A stretch of DNA of 64,000 nt from Zoogloeaceae bacterium (GTDB taxonomy: Bacteria; Pseudomonadota; Gammaproteobacteria; Burkholderiales; Rhodocyclaceae): contig JACKLY010000004.1 of the NCBI GenBank assembly GCA_024235655.1, positions 124,001 through 188,000 on the forward strand, in the 5' to 3' direction. Both the position numbers and the translations under genes were made by a program. Positions within the stretch are counted from its first letter, which is position 1. The number at the start of each line of letters is the position of its first letter. Positions 15,540-23,990 of the stretch are shown piece by piece. The notes under the pieces are model-generated. The model saw nothing but the letters and a program-made list of their open reading frames with translations, was not told the origin of the DNA and ran no database searches.

Positions 15540-16936
15540 GTCTTGATGTCCTTTTTTCGCCGGCCTCCGCCCATCTGCTGGTGGTTGACGACGACCCCGA
15601 TCTGCTGCGGCTGTTGTCGATGCGCCTGCGCGCCAATGGTTATCGCGTGACTGCCGTTGATTCGGCCGAAGCGGCGCTGGCGCGTGTCGCCACCGGGCGC
15701 CCCGACCTGGTGCTGAGCGATGTGCGCTTGCCGGGGCGCGATGGCCTGGCCCTGTTCGACGAATTGCGGGCACGCCATCCGGCGCTACCGGTCATTCTGC
15801 TGACTGCACACGGCACCATTCCCGATGCAATTGCCGCGACGGCAAGAGGTGTTTTCGGGTATCTGACTAAACCCTTCGACAGTGTTGCGCTGCTGGAGAA
15901 GATTCGTCAGGCCTTGTTGCTGTCGGCCGCGCCGCTGTCTTCCAATCCCGGGCAGGATGATGTCTGGCGGGAGGAAATCGTCAGCCGCAGCAAGAGCATG
16001 GCCGAGTTGCTGGAGGAGGCGCGGCTTGTTGCGGCTTCTGACGCCAGTGTGCTGATCCATGGCGAAAGCGGCAGCGGCAAGGAGCTGCTTGCCCGTGCCA
16101 TTCATCGCGCCAGCCCACGAGCAGGCCAGCCTTTTGTTGCCGTCAATTGTGGTGCCATTCCGGAAGCCCTGCTGGAGTCCGAACTTTTTGGCCACATGAA
16201 GGGTTCATTTACCGGTGCAACGACGAAGCATGTGGGCCTGTTTCAGGCCGCCGATGGTGGCACGCTTTTTCTGGATGAAATCGGCGACATGCCGCTGGCC
16301 CTGCAGGTGAAGTTGCTGCGCGTACTGCAGGAGCGGGCAGTGCGGCCGGTGGGCGCAACCGAGTCGGTGGCGATCAATGTGCGCATCCTCTCAGCGACCC
16401 ATCGTGACCTGGAGGGGGCGATGGGTGAGGGGCAGTTCCGCGAGGATCTCTTTTACCGGCTGAATGTGGTCAGCCTGAGTTTGCCGACGCTGGATCAGCG
16501 GCGCGAGGATATTCCGCTGTTGGCGAACCATTTCCTGAAAATGCTGGTGAGCAAATACGGCAAGAAGGTGAACGGTTTTGCCGCGGAGGCGCTGGAGGCG
16601 CTGGCTACCGCACCCTGGCCGGGGAATGTGCGCCAGTTGTACAACGTTGTTGAGCAGGTTTGCGCACTGGCAACTTCGCCGCTGATTCCGCTGGCGCTGG
16701 TGCAGCGGGCCCTGCGCGTGCGCAGCAACGAGGTCTTGAGCTATGCCGAGGCCAAGCAGCGTTTCGAGCGGGATTATCTGGTGCAGTTGTTGAAGCTGAC
16801 CGATGGCAACGTGTCTGATGCGTCACGCCTGGCTGATCGGAATCGAACCGAGCTTTATCGCCTGTTGCAGAAACATGATCTGGTGCCGGCGCTGTTCCGC
16901 GGCGAAGGCGAAGAGGTGACTGGCCGCCGCGTCTGA
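15536..16936 (+). CDS. Sigma-54-dependent response regulator, GlrR-like
   Basis: 466 aa: receiver domain (LLVVDDDPDLLR, phospho-acceptor Asp62 in LSDVRLPG, Lys in YLTKPF), AAA+ domain (Walker A GESGSGKE, Walker B GGTLFLDEIGD, arginine region FREDLFYRLNVV), and a C-terminal helix-turn-helix (NVSDASRLADRNRTELYRLL). The sigma-54 contact loop, normally GAFTGA, reads GSFTGA here (residues 223-228). It overlaps the lipoprotein gene by four bases. It would activate sigma-54 promoters when phosphorylated by the kinase two genes upstream; the targets are not visible here. Confidence 0.92.
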   Translation: MSLDVLFSPASAHLLVVDDDPDLLRLLSMRLRANGYRVTAVDSAEAALARVATGRPDLVLSDVRLPGRDGLALFDELRARHPALPVILLTAHGTIPDAIAATARGVFGYLTKPFDSVALLEKIRQALLLSAAPLSSNPGQDDVWREEIVSRSKSMAELLEEARLVAASDASVLIHGESGSGKELLARAIHRASPRAGQPFVAVNCGAIPEALLESELFGHMKGSFTGATTKHVGLFQAADGGTLFLDEIGDMPLALQVKLLRVLQERAVRPVGATESVAINVRILSATHRDLEGAMGEGQFREDLFYRLNVVSLSLPTLDQRREDIPLLANHFLKMLVSKYGKKVNGFAAEALEALATAPWPGNVRQLYNVVEQVCALATSPLIPLALVQRALRVRSNEVLSYAEAKQRFERDYLVQLLKLTDGNVSDASRLADRNRTELYRLLQKHDLVPALFRGEGEEVTGRRV

Positions 16937-16963
16937 TACGTGGCGGCCGGCCGGATCATTTTT
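16922..16963 (+). terminator. Stem-loop at end of glrR-like gene, possible terminator
   Basis: GGCCGCCGCGT (16922-16932) pairs with ACGTGGCGGCC (16938-16948) with one G-T wobble and a CTGAT loop. It spans the stop codon, and TTTTT follows 10 bases later (16959-16963), farther than in a classic terminator. It lies between convergent genes. Confidence 0.45.
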
Positions 16964-17732
16964 CGACGAAGGCGCGTTCGATCACGTAATCGCCCTGGGC
17001 GCCGATGTGCGGGGAGACTTCGAAGCCTCGCGCATCGAGCAAGGCGCACATGTCGTTGTTCATGGCCGGGCTGCCGCAGATCATGGCCCGGTCAACGGCC
17101 GGGTCCAGCGGTGGCAGGCCGATGTCGGCGAAGAGCTTGCCGGACTCGATCAAATCAGTGACACGGCCCTGGTTGCGGAAGGGCTCGCGGGTGACGGTCG
17201 GGTAGTAGATCAGTTTTCCGCTGGTCAATTCACCCAAAAACTCGTGGTTGGGCAGCTCGCCTTCGATGAAGTCGGTGTAGGCGAGTTCGCTGGTGGAGCG
17301 AACGCCGTGCACGAGGATGACCTTGTCGAAACGCTCATAGGCTTCCGGGTCCTGAATCAGGCTGAGAAACGGTGCCAGGCCGGTGCCGGTACCGAACAGG
17401 TAGAGGTGCTTGCCCGGCCGCAGGTCGCGCAATACCAGCGTGCCTGTCGGCTTGCGGCTGACCACGATCGGGTCGCCGGTTTTCAGGTGCTGCAGGCGTG
17501 AAGTAAGCGGGCCATTGGCCACCTTGATGCTGAAGAACTCCAGGAACTCGTCATGATTGGCGCTGGCGATGCTGTAGGCACGTGTCAGCGGCTTGCCATC
17601 GACTTCGAGGCCGATCATCACGAACTGGCCGTTGTCGAAACGCAGCCCCGGGTCCCGCGTGGTGCGGAAGCTGAACAGGCTGTCGTTCCAGTGGCGTACG
17701 TCGAGAACGGTTTCGGTGGCGTATTTGCTCAT
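16956..17732 (-). CDS. fpr: Ferredoxin/flavodoxin-NADP reductase
   Basis: Bacterial FAD-dependent FNR of 258 aa that passes electrons between NADPH and ferredoxin or flavodoxin, often in oxidative-stress repair. The FAD site shows R-A-Y-S-I-A-S, the NADP site GTGTGLAPFLSL, and the C-terminus keeps CGSPAM and a short aromatic-poor tail (ERAFVEK), typical of subclass I/II Fpr. A LysR-type gene is divergent at 109 bases, the arrangement known for fpr-finR in pseudomonads. Confidence 0.93.
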   Translation of the reverse strand: MSKYATETVLDVRHWNDSLFSFRTTRDPGLRFDNGQFVMIGLEVDGKPLTRAYSIASANHDEFLEFFSIKVANGPLTSRLQHLKTGDPIVVSRKPTGTLVLRDLRPGKHLYLFGTGTGLAPFLSLIQDPEAYERFDKVILVHGVRSTSELAYTDFIEGELPNHEFLGELTSGKLIYYPTVTREPFRNQGRVTDLIESGKLFADIGLPPLDPAVDRAMICGSPAMNNDMCALLDARGFEVSPHIGAQGDYVIERAFVEK

Positions 17733-17808
17733 GATCGTATTTCTGTCTTTTTCTGTTGGGGATGGGGTAGGCGTAGTTTAGGTTGTGGCATATCATCCGT
17801 AAAACAGA

Positions 17809-17838
17809 TTGTATTGATTTTGTATATCAGGAATACAA
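17809..17838. promoter_or_regulatory. Tandem TTGTAT sites and inverted repeat in fpr-lysR gap
   Basis: TTGTAT occurs at 17809 and 17820 (11 bases apart, one helical turn). The second copy is the left arm of an inverted repeat TTGTAT-N7-ATACAA (17820-17838) that ends just before the LysR start codon. The T-N11-A symmetry is that of a LysR-type operator, so it is probably the autoregulatory site. Confidence 0.6.
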
Positions 17839-17840
17839 AT

Positions 17841-18764
17841 ATGCATTTCACGTTGCGCCAACTCCAGATCTTTGCAGCCATCGCTCGCCACGGCAGTGTT
17901 TCTGCCGCTGCGACGGCGGTATCGCTGACACAATCGGCGGCCAGCACCGCTCTGGCCGAACTGGAAAGGCAGACCGGGCAGCGCTTGTTCGATCGCATCG
18001 GCAAGACATTGCACCTGAACGAACGGGGTCGTCATCTGTTGCCCAAGGCGGTTGAACTGCTGGATCGCGCTGCCGAAATCGGCGATTTGCTGCTGGGGCA
18101 CGAGGCCATTGGCAATCTGGCGGTGGGGGCAACGCTGACTATCGGTAACTATCTGGCCACCCTGATCGTCGCCGAGTTCCTGCAGCGTCATCCACAGGCC
18201 AGGGTGCGCCTGGATGTCCGCAACACGGCCACATTGCTCAATGCGCTGGCTGTGCATGAGGTGGATCTTGGACTCGTGGAGGGCGATTGCCGCCACCCTG
18301 AACTGGAGGTGGTGCCCTGGATCGACGATGAACTGGTGGTGTTCTGTGCGCCGACGCATCCGCTGGCCGGGAGCAAGGCTTCGCTGAAAAAATTGCTGGC
18401 TGAGCCATGGATATTGCGTGAGCCCGGCTCAGGTACCCGGGATACCTTCGATCATGCATTTCGCCATCATCTGCCTGAAGTATCGGTCAGGCTTGAGCTG
18501 GAGCATACCGAAGCGATCAAGCGCGCTGTGGAGAGCGGGTTGGGGCTGGGGTGCATCTCCCGGCTGGCGCTGCGTGATGCGTTCCGGCGTGGCAGCCTGG
18601 TGCCCGTGCTGACACCGACGCTGGACTTGCGTCGCACCTTCAATTTTGTCTGGCATCGCGAGAAATTCCACAGCGCCGGATTGCGGGCATTTCTGGCCTT
18701 GTGCCGTGAATTTTCGGCCGGCGCGTTGACCAGTGACCAGATCAAGTTGCCGATGGTGGCTTAA
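17841..18764 (+). CDS. LysR family transcriptional regulator, FinR-like
   Basis: 307 aa: N-terminal winged HTH (FTLRQLQIFAAIARHGSVSAAATAVSLTQSAAS) and a C-terminal type-2 periplasmic-binding-like effector domain (LAVGATLTIGNYLATLIVAEF onward). The ATG at 17841 gives the standard LysR N-terminus; the frame is open upstream through the fpr gene but that is not coding. In Pseudomonas the divergent LysR protein FinR activates fpr under superoxide stress; the same position suggests that role here. The CysB-like effector pocket could also bind a sulfur or nitrogen metabolite. Confidence 0.87.
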   Translation: MHFTLRQLQIFAAIARHGSVSAAATAVSLTQSAASTALAELERQTGQRLFDRIGKTLHLNERGRHLLPKAVELLDRAAEIGDLLLGHEAIGNLAVGATLTIGNYLATLIVAEFLQRHPQARVRLDVRNTATLLNALAVHEVDLGLVEGDCRHPELEVVPWIDDELVVFCAPTHPLAGSKASLKKLLAEPWILREPGSGTRDTFDHAFRHHLPEVSVRLELEHTEAIKRAVESGLGLGCISRLALRDAFRRGSLVPVLTPTLDLRRTFNFVWHREKFHSAGLRAFLALCREFSAGALTSDQIKLPMVA

Positions 18765-18819
18765 GGAACCCATTGCCTTTGGCATAGCCAAATAGTGCTG
18801 GCATGTGCATACTGGACTT

Positions 18820-18834
18820 TAAGAAAATTTCTTA
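18820..18834. promoter_or_regulatory. AT-rich palindrome upstream of binding-protein gene
   Basis: TAAGAA-AAT-TTCTTA, a perfect 6-3-6 inverted repeat, 45 bases before the start codon of the amino-acid binding protein. It looks like an operator; the regulator is unknown. Confidence 0.4.
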
Positions 18835-18879
18835 CCGGCCGAGATTGGCGGATAACAAAACCCCGAAGAAGGAGATGCA

Positions 18880-19740
18880 ATGATTCGAAAAACATTGGTA
18901 GCAGCGGGCCTTGCCGCAAGCATGGCCCTTTCCATGCCGGCTGGCGCCATGGAGCCTACGCTGACAAAGATCAAGCAATCCGGAAGCATTTCGCTGGGGT
19001 ATCGCGAAAATTCGATTCCGTTTTCCTTTGTCGGCGATGACAAGAAGAAAGCACGTGGCTATTCCATCGATCTGTGCGAGGCGGTGGTGGCGGATCTGGC
19101 CAATCAGCTCATGATGCCGAAGCTGGAAGTGAAATGGGTGCCGCTGACGGCTCAGAACCGGTTTGATGCCGTGAAAAAGGGAGAGGTTGATCTGGAGTGT
19201 GGCAATACCACCCAGACCTTGTCGCGCCGCGCCGAGTTCGATTTCAGCCTGATGACTTTTGTCGATGGTGCCGGCCTGCTTTATCGTGCCGGCGAAAAGC
19301 CCAAGTCACTGGCAGAAATCAAGGATCAGCGCGTTGCTGTGGTGGTCGGCACCACCACCGAAAAAACCCTGGACGCGCTGGTGAATGCGGCCAAGCTGGG
19401 AGTTCGTCTGATCAAGGTGAAGGATCACGATACCGCCATTTCCGCACTGATGGACAAGACCGCTACTGCCTACGCGGCTGATCGCACTGTATTGATCACC
19501 ACCGCATTGGTGCGCGGCAAAGGTGAGGCTTTCGAACTGGGCGAAGAGCAGTTCAGTTTCGAGCCGTATGGCCTGATGATGCGTCGCGATGCGGATTTCC
19601 GCCTCGCTGTAGACCGGACGCTGGCACAGCTTTACCGCTCAGGCGAAATCGGGGCGATTCTCAAGCGCTGGTTCGAACCGCTGGGGAGCCCGGGTGAAGG
19701 GGTCAAGATGATGTTCATGCTGAACGCCCTGCCGGAATGA
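18880..19740 (+). CDS. Amino acid ABC transporter substrate-binding protein (GltI/His-type), orphan
   Basis: 286 aa with a signal peptide (cleavage near PAGA-ME) and a type-2 periplasmic binding fold of the SBP_bac_3 family: SISLGYRENSIPFSFV, GYSIDLCEAVV, GEVDLECGNTTQT and ADRTVLI. The ligand is likely glutamate or aspartate, judged from the GltI-like EC-x-NTTQT and RGYSIDLC blocks, but this is inference. Ribosome site AAGGAG lies 7 bases before the ATG. No permease or ATPase gene is adjacent, and a strong terminator follows, so it is transcribed alone. Confidence 0.9.
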   Translation: MIRKTLVAAGLAASMALSMPAGAMEPTLTKIKQSGSISLGYRENSIPFSFVGDDKKKARGYSIDLCEAVVADLANQLMMPKLEVKWVPLTAQNRFDAVKKGEVDLECGNTTQTLSRRAEFDFSLMTFVDGAGLLYRAGEKPKSLAEIKDQRVAVVVGTTTEKTLDALVNAAKLGVRLIKVKDHDTAISALMDKTATAYAADRTVLITTALVRGKGEAFELGEEQFSFEPYGLMMRRDADFRLAVDRTLAQLYRSGEIGAILKRWFEPLGSPGEGVKMMFMLNALPE

Positions 19741-19775
19741 TGCGCTAGCGATCTTCGCCGTATGAATTGCAGCAA

Positions 19776-19812
19776 AAAGGCCCGCAAGCGATTGCGGGCC
19801 TTTGTTTTTGTG
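19776..19812 (+). terminator. Rho-independent terminator
   Basis: Perfect 12-bp stem AAAGGCCCGCAA/TTGCGGGCCTTT with a GCGA tetraloop (19776-19803), then TTTGTTTTTG-like U-rich tail. Ends the binding-protein transcript and lies just beyond the end of the convergent M23 gene. Confidence 0.93.
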
Positions 19813-19864
19813 CATGCGCTCTGGCGTTACAAGTACATGCCCTGCAGTTGGTTGGAGAAAATCA

Positions 19865-20692
19865 TCAGTAGCAATCCATTGGCCAGATGATTTTGGCATT
19901 TTTGGGGACGATGTCGCCGCCTGTGGTGCGGTAAGCAATGGGTACCTGCTTCTGTTCCTCCGGCAAGGCCTGCATGCTTGCCGTATCCAGCGGCAACTTG
20001 CCGCGAAAGAGGGCGACAGGGTCGATGAATACGCCATTCTTTGGCACAACGACGCTGCCGCGAATAGCGTACTCGGGCTCAGGGCTGATGTTGACCGTGA
20101 GGTGCAAGTGCGGTTCGCGTCGACGGCCCGGTACCCCGGTTTTGCCATTCGGCCCGAGATAATCGCCTTGCTTCACCTTGGCACCGACATCCAGTTTCGG
20201 TAATTCCCTGAAGTGGGAGTACAGCGTGTAGATCCATACAGGCAGGCCGGTTTGCTCCGGCGTGTGTTGAAGGACTATCTGGATGCCACGTGATGTACGT
20301 CCGCCGCCACCCTGACCATCAAATTTGGCGATGACTGTGCCATCTGCCATCGCGTGAATCGGGTAGTCCCACGGTGCCGGAATGTCTGCCCCGCTATGAC
20401 GGGTGTTGGTCGGTCCTTTCCAGACCTCGCCGAAGATGTGGTCGATTTCGTAGCACTGGACGGCCTTTGGATAAACCGGAACCAGTGTGCTTTCGCGCAA
20501 GCCTGCGGCGATCATCAGATCGTCGGGAGACTTCGGGTTGACCAAGGCAGGGTTGTGCTGATCGCGTATGGCATCGAACGGAACCAGGTGTGGCATGTCG
20601 GGTGCGCCGTGATTGTCAGCGTTTGCGCTGGACGCGAGCATCAACATTGTCAGGGTAAGCGCCAGGCGGCCCCTGAAGTGGTAGGTGGTCAA
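19865..20692 (-). CDS. M23 family metallopeptidase, exported
   Basis: 275 aa with signal peptide (hydrophobic LALTLTMLMLASS, cleavage near ANA-DN). The LytM zinc site is intact: His in NTRHSGADI (HxxxD) and HLH in REPHLHLTV, with the AMADGTV and KVKQGDYLG strands between. Such enzymes cut peptidoglycan cross-links or act as activators. I choose the TTG at 20692 because GGGAG lies 8 bases upstream and the signal peptide starts there; an upstream TTG at 20725 adds 11 unlike residues. It is a single gene convergent with the binding protein. Confidence 0.85.
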   Translation of the reverse strand: MTTYHFRGRLALTLTMLMLASSANADNHGAPDMPHLVPFDAIRDQHNPALVNPKSPDDLMIAAGLRESTLVPVYPKAVQCYEIDHIFGEVWKGPTNTRHSGADIPAPWDYPIHAMADGTVIAKFDGQGGGGRTSRGIQIVLQHTPEQTGLPVWIYTLYSHFRELPKLDVGAKVKQGDYLGPNGKTGVPGRRREPHLHLTVNISPEPEYAIRGSVVVPKNGVFIDPVALFRGKLPLDTASMQALPEEQKQVPIAYRTTGGDIVPKNAKIIWPMDCY

Positions 20693-20807
20693 GTGAGTTT
20701 CTCCCGGTTCAACTCCTGCAGGCAAGAGTACCTTCGTTGGCCACGATTACCAAATCACAATTGATCTGGGGGCAGCGTGCGTATTTCTGCGCTGGTATAA
20801 CACCACC

Positions 20808-20930
20808 ATAAGCTTTGCAGTCTGGAGACCGCAGATACCCATCTAAGATATTGCTTGACCCCGGAAGAAGCAAACAGTTATTCGTCCTTTAGGAACATAA
20901 AGGGCCTCCGTTTGGAGGCCCTTTGTCGTT
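20808..20930 (+). ncRNA. Candidate small RNA
   Basis: The gap of about 345 bases between the M23 gene and gcvP has no ORF. On the plus strand an extended -10 (TGGTATAAC, 20793-20801) is followed by three hairpins: TGC-a-GTC/GAC-c-GCA (20816-20833), TTGCTT/AAGCAA (20851-20873) and an 11-bp terminator-like stem (20899-20924). This is the layout of a roughly 120-nt sRNA. The U-tract is weak and there is no good -35, so it may instead be untranscribed, or only the gcvP terminator. Confidence 0.35.
20899..20924. terminator. Terminator-like stem downstream of gcvP
   Basis: Perfect 11-bp stem AAAGGGCCTCC/GGAGGCCCTTT with a GTTT loop. On the minus strand it lies 115 bases after the gcvP stop and ends in CTTTATGTT; on the plus strand it ends in CTTTGTCGTT. 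It is plausible as the gcv operon terminator. Confidence 0.65.
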
Positions 20931-21038
20931 CACGTGCCTTAGTCTATTTAGACCACAACAAAGCATGTGGTTTCAGCAGATTAAGTATGCGGTTTGTACC
21001 AAGGTGCAGGCTATTTTATGACGTTGTAGCTGCCGGTT

Positions 21039-23915
21039 TCAGGCAGTGTAGTTTTCCATCGGCGGGCACGAACAGTGCAGGTTTCGGTCGCCATAGACAT
21101 CGTCGATACGATTGACGCTCGGCCAGAACTTGTTTTCGCGCACGAAAGGCAGTGGGAAAACAGCTTCTTCACGGCTGTAGGGGCGATCCCAATCGCTGCC
21201 CGTCACATCATCCTGAGTGTGCGGTGAGTGCTTGAGCGGGTTGGCATCGGCCGGCCAGGCGCCATTTTCGATTTTCCTGATTTCTTCGCGAATGCTGATC
21301 ATTGCCGCAATGAAGCGATCGAGTTCAGCCTTGGGCTCGGATTCGGTTGGTTCGACCATGATCGTGCCGGCCACAGGAAAACTGACGGTGGGGGCGTGGA
21401 AGCCGTAATCCATCAGACGCTTGGCAATGTCGATCTCGGCAATGCCGGTTGCGGCCTTGATGTCGCGGATGTCGAGAATGCACTCGTGTGCGACACGTCC
21501 GTTCTTGCCGACATAGAGCACCGGGTAGTGATCCTTGAGTTGGCTGGCAACATAGTTGGCGTTGAGGATGGCGATTTCGGTGGCGCGCTTGACGCCCTTG
21601 CCGCCGAGCATGGTGATGTACATCCATGAAATCGGCAGGATCGAGGCCGAACCATACGGCGCTGCCGAGACAGCGCCCTGGCCAGTGTGAGGGCCGGGGA
21701 TGGCCTGAACGACGTGGTTGGCCATGAACGGGGCAAGGTGGGCCTTGAGGCCGATCGGCCCCATGCCCGGGCCGCCACCGCCATGCGGAATGGCAAAGGT
21801 CTTGTGCAGGTTCATGTGGCTGACGTCGGCACCGATGAATCCGGGCGAGGTAAGGCCAACCTGGGCATTGAGGTTGGCGCCATCCATATAAACCTGGCCA
21901 CCGTGCTGGTGCACGATGTCGCAGATGTCCCGTACCGCTTCTTCAAAAACGCCGTGGGTGGACGGGTAGGTCAGCATCAGGCAGGCGAGATTGGCTGCGT
22001 GTTGCTCGGCCTTCGCCTGCAGGTCGCTGACGTCGACATTGCCGTTGTCGTCGCAGTTCACGACCACCACTTGCATGTTGCACATCTGTGCCGTGGCGGG
22101 GTTGGTGCCGTGGGCCGACTTGGGGATCAGGCAGATGTTGCGGTGGCCTTCGCCGCGGCTGGCGTGGTAACGGGCAATGGCGACCAGGCCGGCGTATTCG
22201 CCCTGCGCACCGGAGTTCGGCTGCATGCAGATGGCGTCAAAGCCGGTCACGATTTTCAGGTAGTCGGTCAGGCTGTTGATCATTTCCAGGTAGCCCTGTG
22301 CCTGCTCCTGCGGTGCGAATGGGTGCATGCCACCGAATTCCGGCCAGGTGACCGGAATCATTTCGCTGGTGGCGTTGAGTTTCATGGTGCAGGAGCCGAG
22401 CGAAATCATCGAGTGGTCGAGTGCCAGATCCTTGTTCTGCAGCTTCTTGAGGTAGCGCAGCATGGCGTGCTCGGTGTGGTGGTGGTTGAACACCGGATGC
22501 GTCAGGATGGCATCGGTACGAAGCAGCGGTGCAAGCGAGTCATTCGCAGCGACATGGGCATCCAGCGTGGTGATATCGACAGCAACGCCGGTCATCAGCT
22601 TGAGCAGGCTGGCTACGTCATCCGCGGTGCTGGTTTCGTCAAGCGAGATGCCGAGCTGACCATTGGCCGCATGGCGCAGGTTGTAGCCTGCATTCAGGGC
22701 ACCCTGGTAGATGGTCAGGGCACGTGCCCCCATATTGATGCGCAGGGTATCGAAGAACGTCCTGGTCATGACATCGATGCCGGCGCGACGCAGGCCTTCT
22801 GCCAGGATGGACGTCAGGCGGTGGATCCGTGCGGCGATGGTTTTCAGGCCTTGCGGGCCGTGATAGACGGCGTACATGCCGGCCATGTTGGCAAGCAGCA
22901 CCTGCGAAGTGCAGATGTTGGAGTTGGCCTTTTCGCGACGGATATGCTGTTCGCGGGTCTGCAGCGCCATGCGCAAGGCCTTCTTGCCGCGGGCATCGAT
23001 GGAAACGCCGATGATGCGGCCGGGAACCGAGCGCTTGTGTTCATCCCTGGTGGCAAAGAAGGCGGCATGCGGGCCACCGAAACCCATGGGTACGCCAAAA
23101 CGCTGCGAGGTGCCGAGGGCAATATCGGCGCCCATGGCGCCGGGCGACTTGAGCAGCACCAGCGCCATCAGGTCAGTGGCGACGGCAACGATGCCGCCAC
23201 GTGTCTTGATGGCACCGATCACGTCGGTGAGGTCGGTTGCTTCGCCGCGATCGTTGGGATATTGCAGCAAGGCACCGAATGCTTCTTCACGGGCGGCATC
23301 TTCTGGCTGGCCGAAACGGAGCTCGAAACCGAAGAAGGCGGCACGTGTCTTGACGACATCGATGGTCTGCGGAAAGCAGTCTTCATCGACAAAAAAGACG
23401 TTCGACTTTGATTTGGAAACCCGCCGCGCCATGGTCATGGCTTCGGCAGCTGCTGTTGCTTCGTCGAGCAGGGAAGCATTGGCCAGTTCAAGGCCGGTGA
23501 GATCAATCACTGTCTGCTGGTAGTTGAGCAGGGCTTCCAGGCGGCCCTGGGCGATTTCCGCCTGATAGGGCGTGTAGGCCGTGTACCAGCCGGGATTTTC
23601 CATGACATTGCGCAGAATGACCTTGGGCGTCAGCGTGTCGTAGTAACCCATGCCGATCATCGATTTCTTGACTTCATTTTTGTCAGCAATGCGCTTCAGG
23701 CAGGCCAGCGCCTCGTGCTCACGCATCGGCGCCGCGAGCGGCAAAGGGGCTGGCAGGCGGATGGCTGCCGGTACGGTTTGCTCGATCAGTGCTTCCAGGC
23801 TGGGGGCATCGATGGCCGCAAGCATGGCAGCCATGTCCTCGGCGGCAGGGCCAATGTGGCGGTGAATGAATTCGTCGCGCTGTTCGAGCGCTGCAAGTGA
23901 AATCTTGTCGGTCAT
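21039..23915 (-). CDS. gcvP: Glycine dehydrogenase (decarboxylating), P-protein
   Basis: PLP enzyme of the glycine cleavage system; decarboxylates glycine and passes the aminomethyl group to GcvH. The 958-aa length is that of the fused (homodimeric) form. The N-half starts with FIHRHIGP and contains the YTPYQAEIAQGRLEALLNYQ block; the C-half has the PLP lysine in NLHKTFAIPHGGGGPGMGPI. Third gene of gcvTHP, 75 bases after gcvH, with a hairpin in between. Confidence 0.98.
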   Translation of the reverse strand: MTDKISLAALEQRDEFIHRHIGPAAEDMAAMLAAIDAPSLEALIEQTVPAAIRLPAPLPLAAPMREHEALACLKRIADKNEVKKSMIGMGYYDTLTPKVILRNVMENPGWYTAYTPYQAEIAQGRLEALLNYQQTVIDLTGLELANASLLDEATAAAEAMTMARRVSKSKSNVFFVDEDCFPQTIDVVKTRAAFFGFELRFGQPEDAAREEAFGALLQYPNDRGEATDLTDVIGAIKTRGGIVAVATDLMALVLLKSPGAMGADIALGTSQRFGVPMGFGGPHAAFFATRDEHKRSVPGRIIGVSIDARGKKALRMALQTREQHIRREKANSNICTSQVLLANMAGMYAVYHGPQGLKTIAARIHRLTSILAEGLRRAGIDVMTRTFFDTLRINMGARALTIYQGALNAGYNLRHAANGQLGISLDETSTADDVASLLKLMTGVAVDITTLDAHVAANDSLAPLLRTDAILTHPVFNHHHTEHAMLRYLKKLQNKDLALDHSMISLGSCTMKLNATSEMIPVTWPEFGGMHPFAPQEQAQGYLEMINSLTDYLKIVTGFDAICMQPNSGAQGEYAGLVAIARYHASRGEGHRNICLIPKSAHGTNPATAQMCNMQVVVVNCDDNGNVDVSDLQAKAEQHAANLACLMLTYPSTHGVFEEAVRDICDIVHQHGGQVYMDGANLNAQVGLTSPGFIGADVSHMNLHKTFAIPHGGGGPGMGPIGLKAHLAPFMANHVVQAIPGPHTGQGAVSAAPYGSASILPISWMYITMLGGKGVKRATEIAILNANYVASQLKDHYPVLYVGKNGRVAHECILDIRDIKAATGIAEIDIAKRLMDYGFHAPTVSFPVAGTIMVEPTESEPKAELDRFIAAMISIREEIRKIENGAWPADANPLKHSPHTQDDVTGSDWDRPYSREEAVFPLPFVRENKFWPSVNRIDDVYGDRNLHCSCPPMENYTA

Positions 23916-23954
23916 GGCTTATCCGAAGGCGGAGTCAAAGTTGGGGCTGGGCGT

Positions 23955-23977
23955 GGCCGGAGAATCATTCTCCGGCC
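23955..23977. repeat. Intercistronic hairpin between gcvH and gcvP
   Basis: GGCCGGAGAA-TCA-TTCTCCGGCC, a perfect 10-bp stem with a 3-base loop in the gcvH-gcvP gap. There is no T-run, so it is more likely an mRNA-processing or stability element than a terminator. Confidence 0.7.
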
Positions 23978-23990
23978 TTGGAGTGCATTT

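Noticed and set aside
21687..23411. Long open frame antisense to gcvP
   Set aside because: It lies wholly inside gcvP on the other strand; GC-rich codon bias keeps opposite frames open. No family resemblance or ribosome site.
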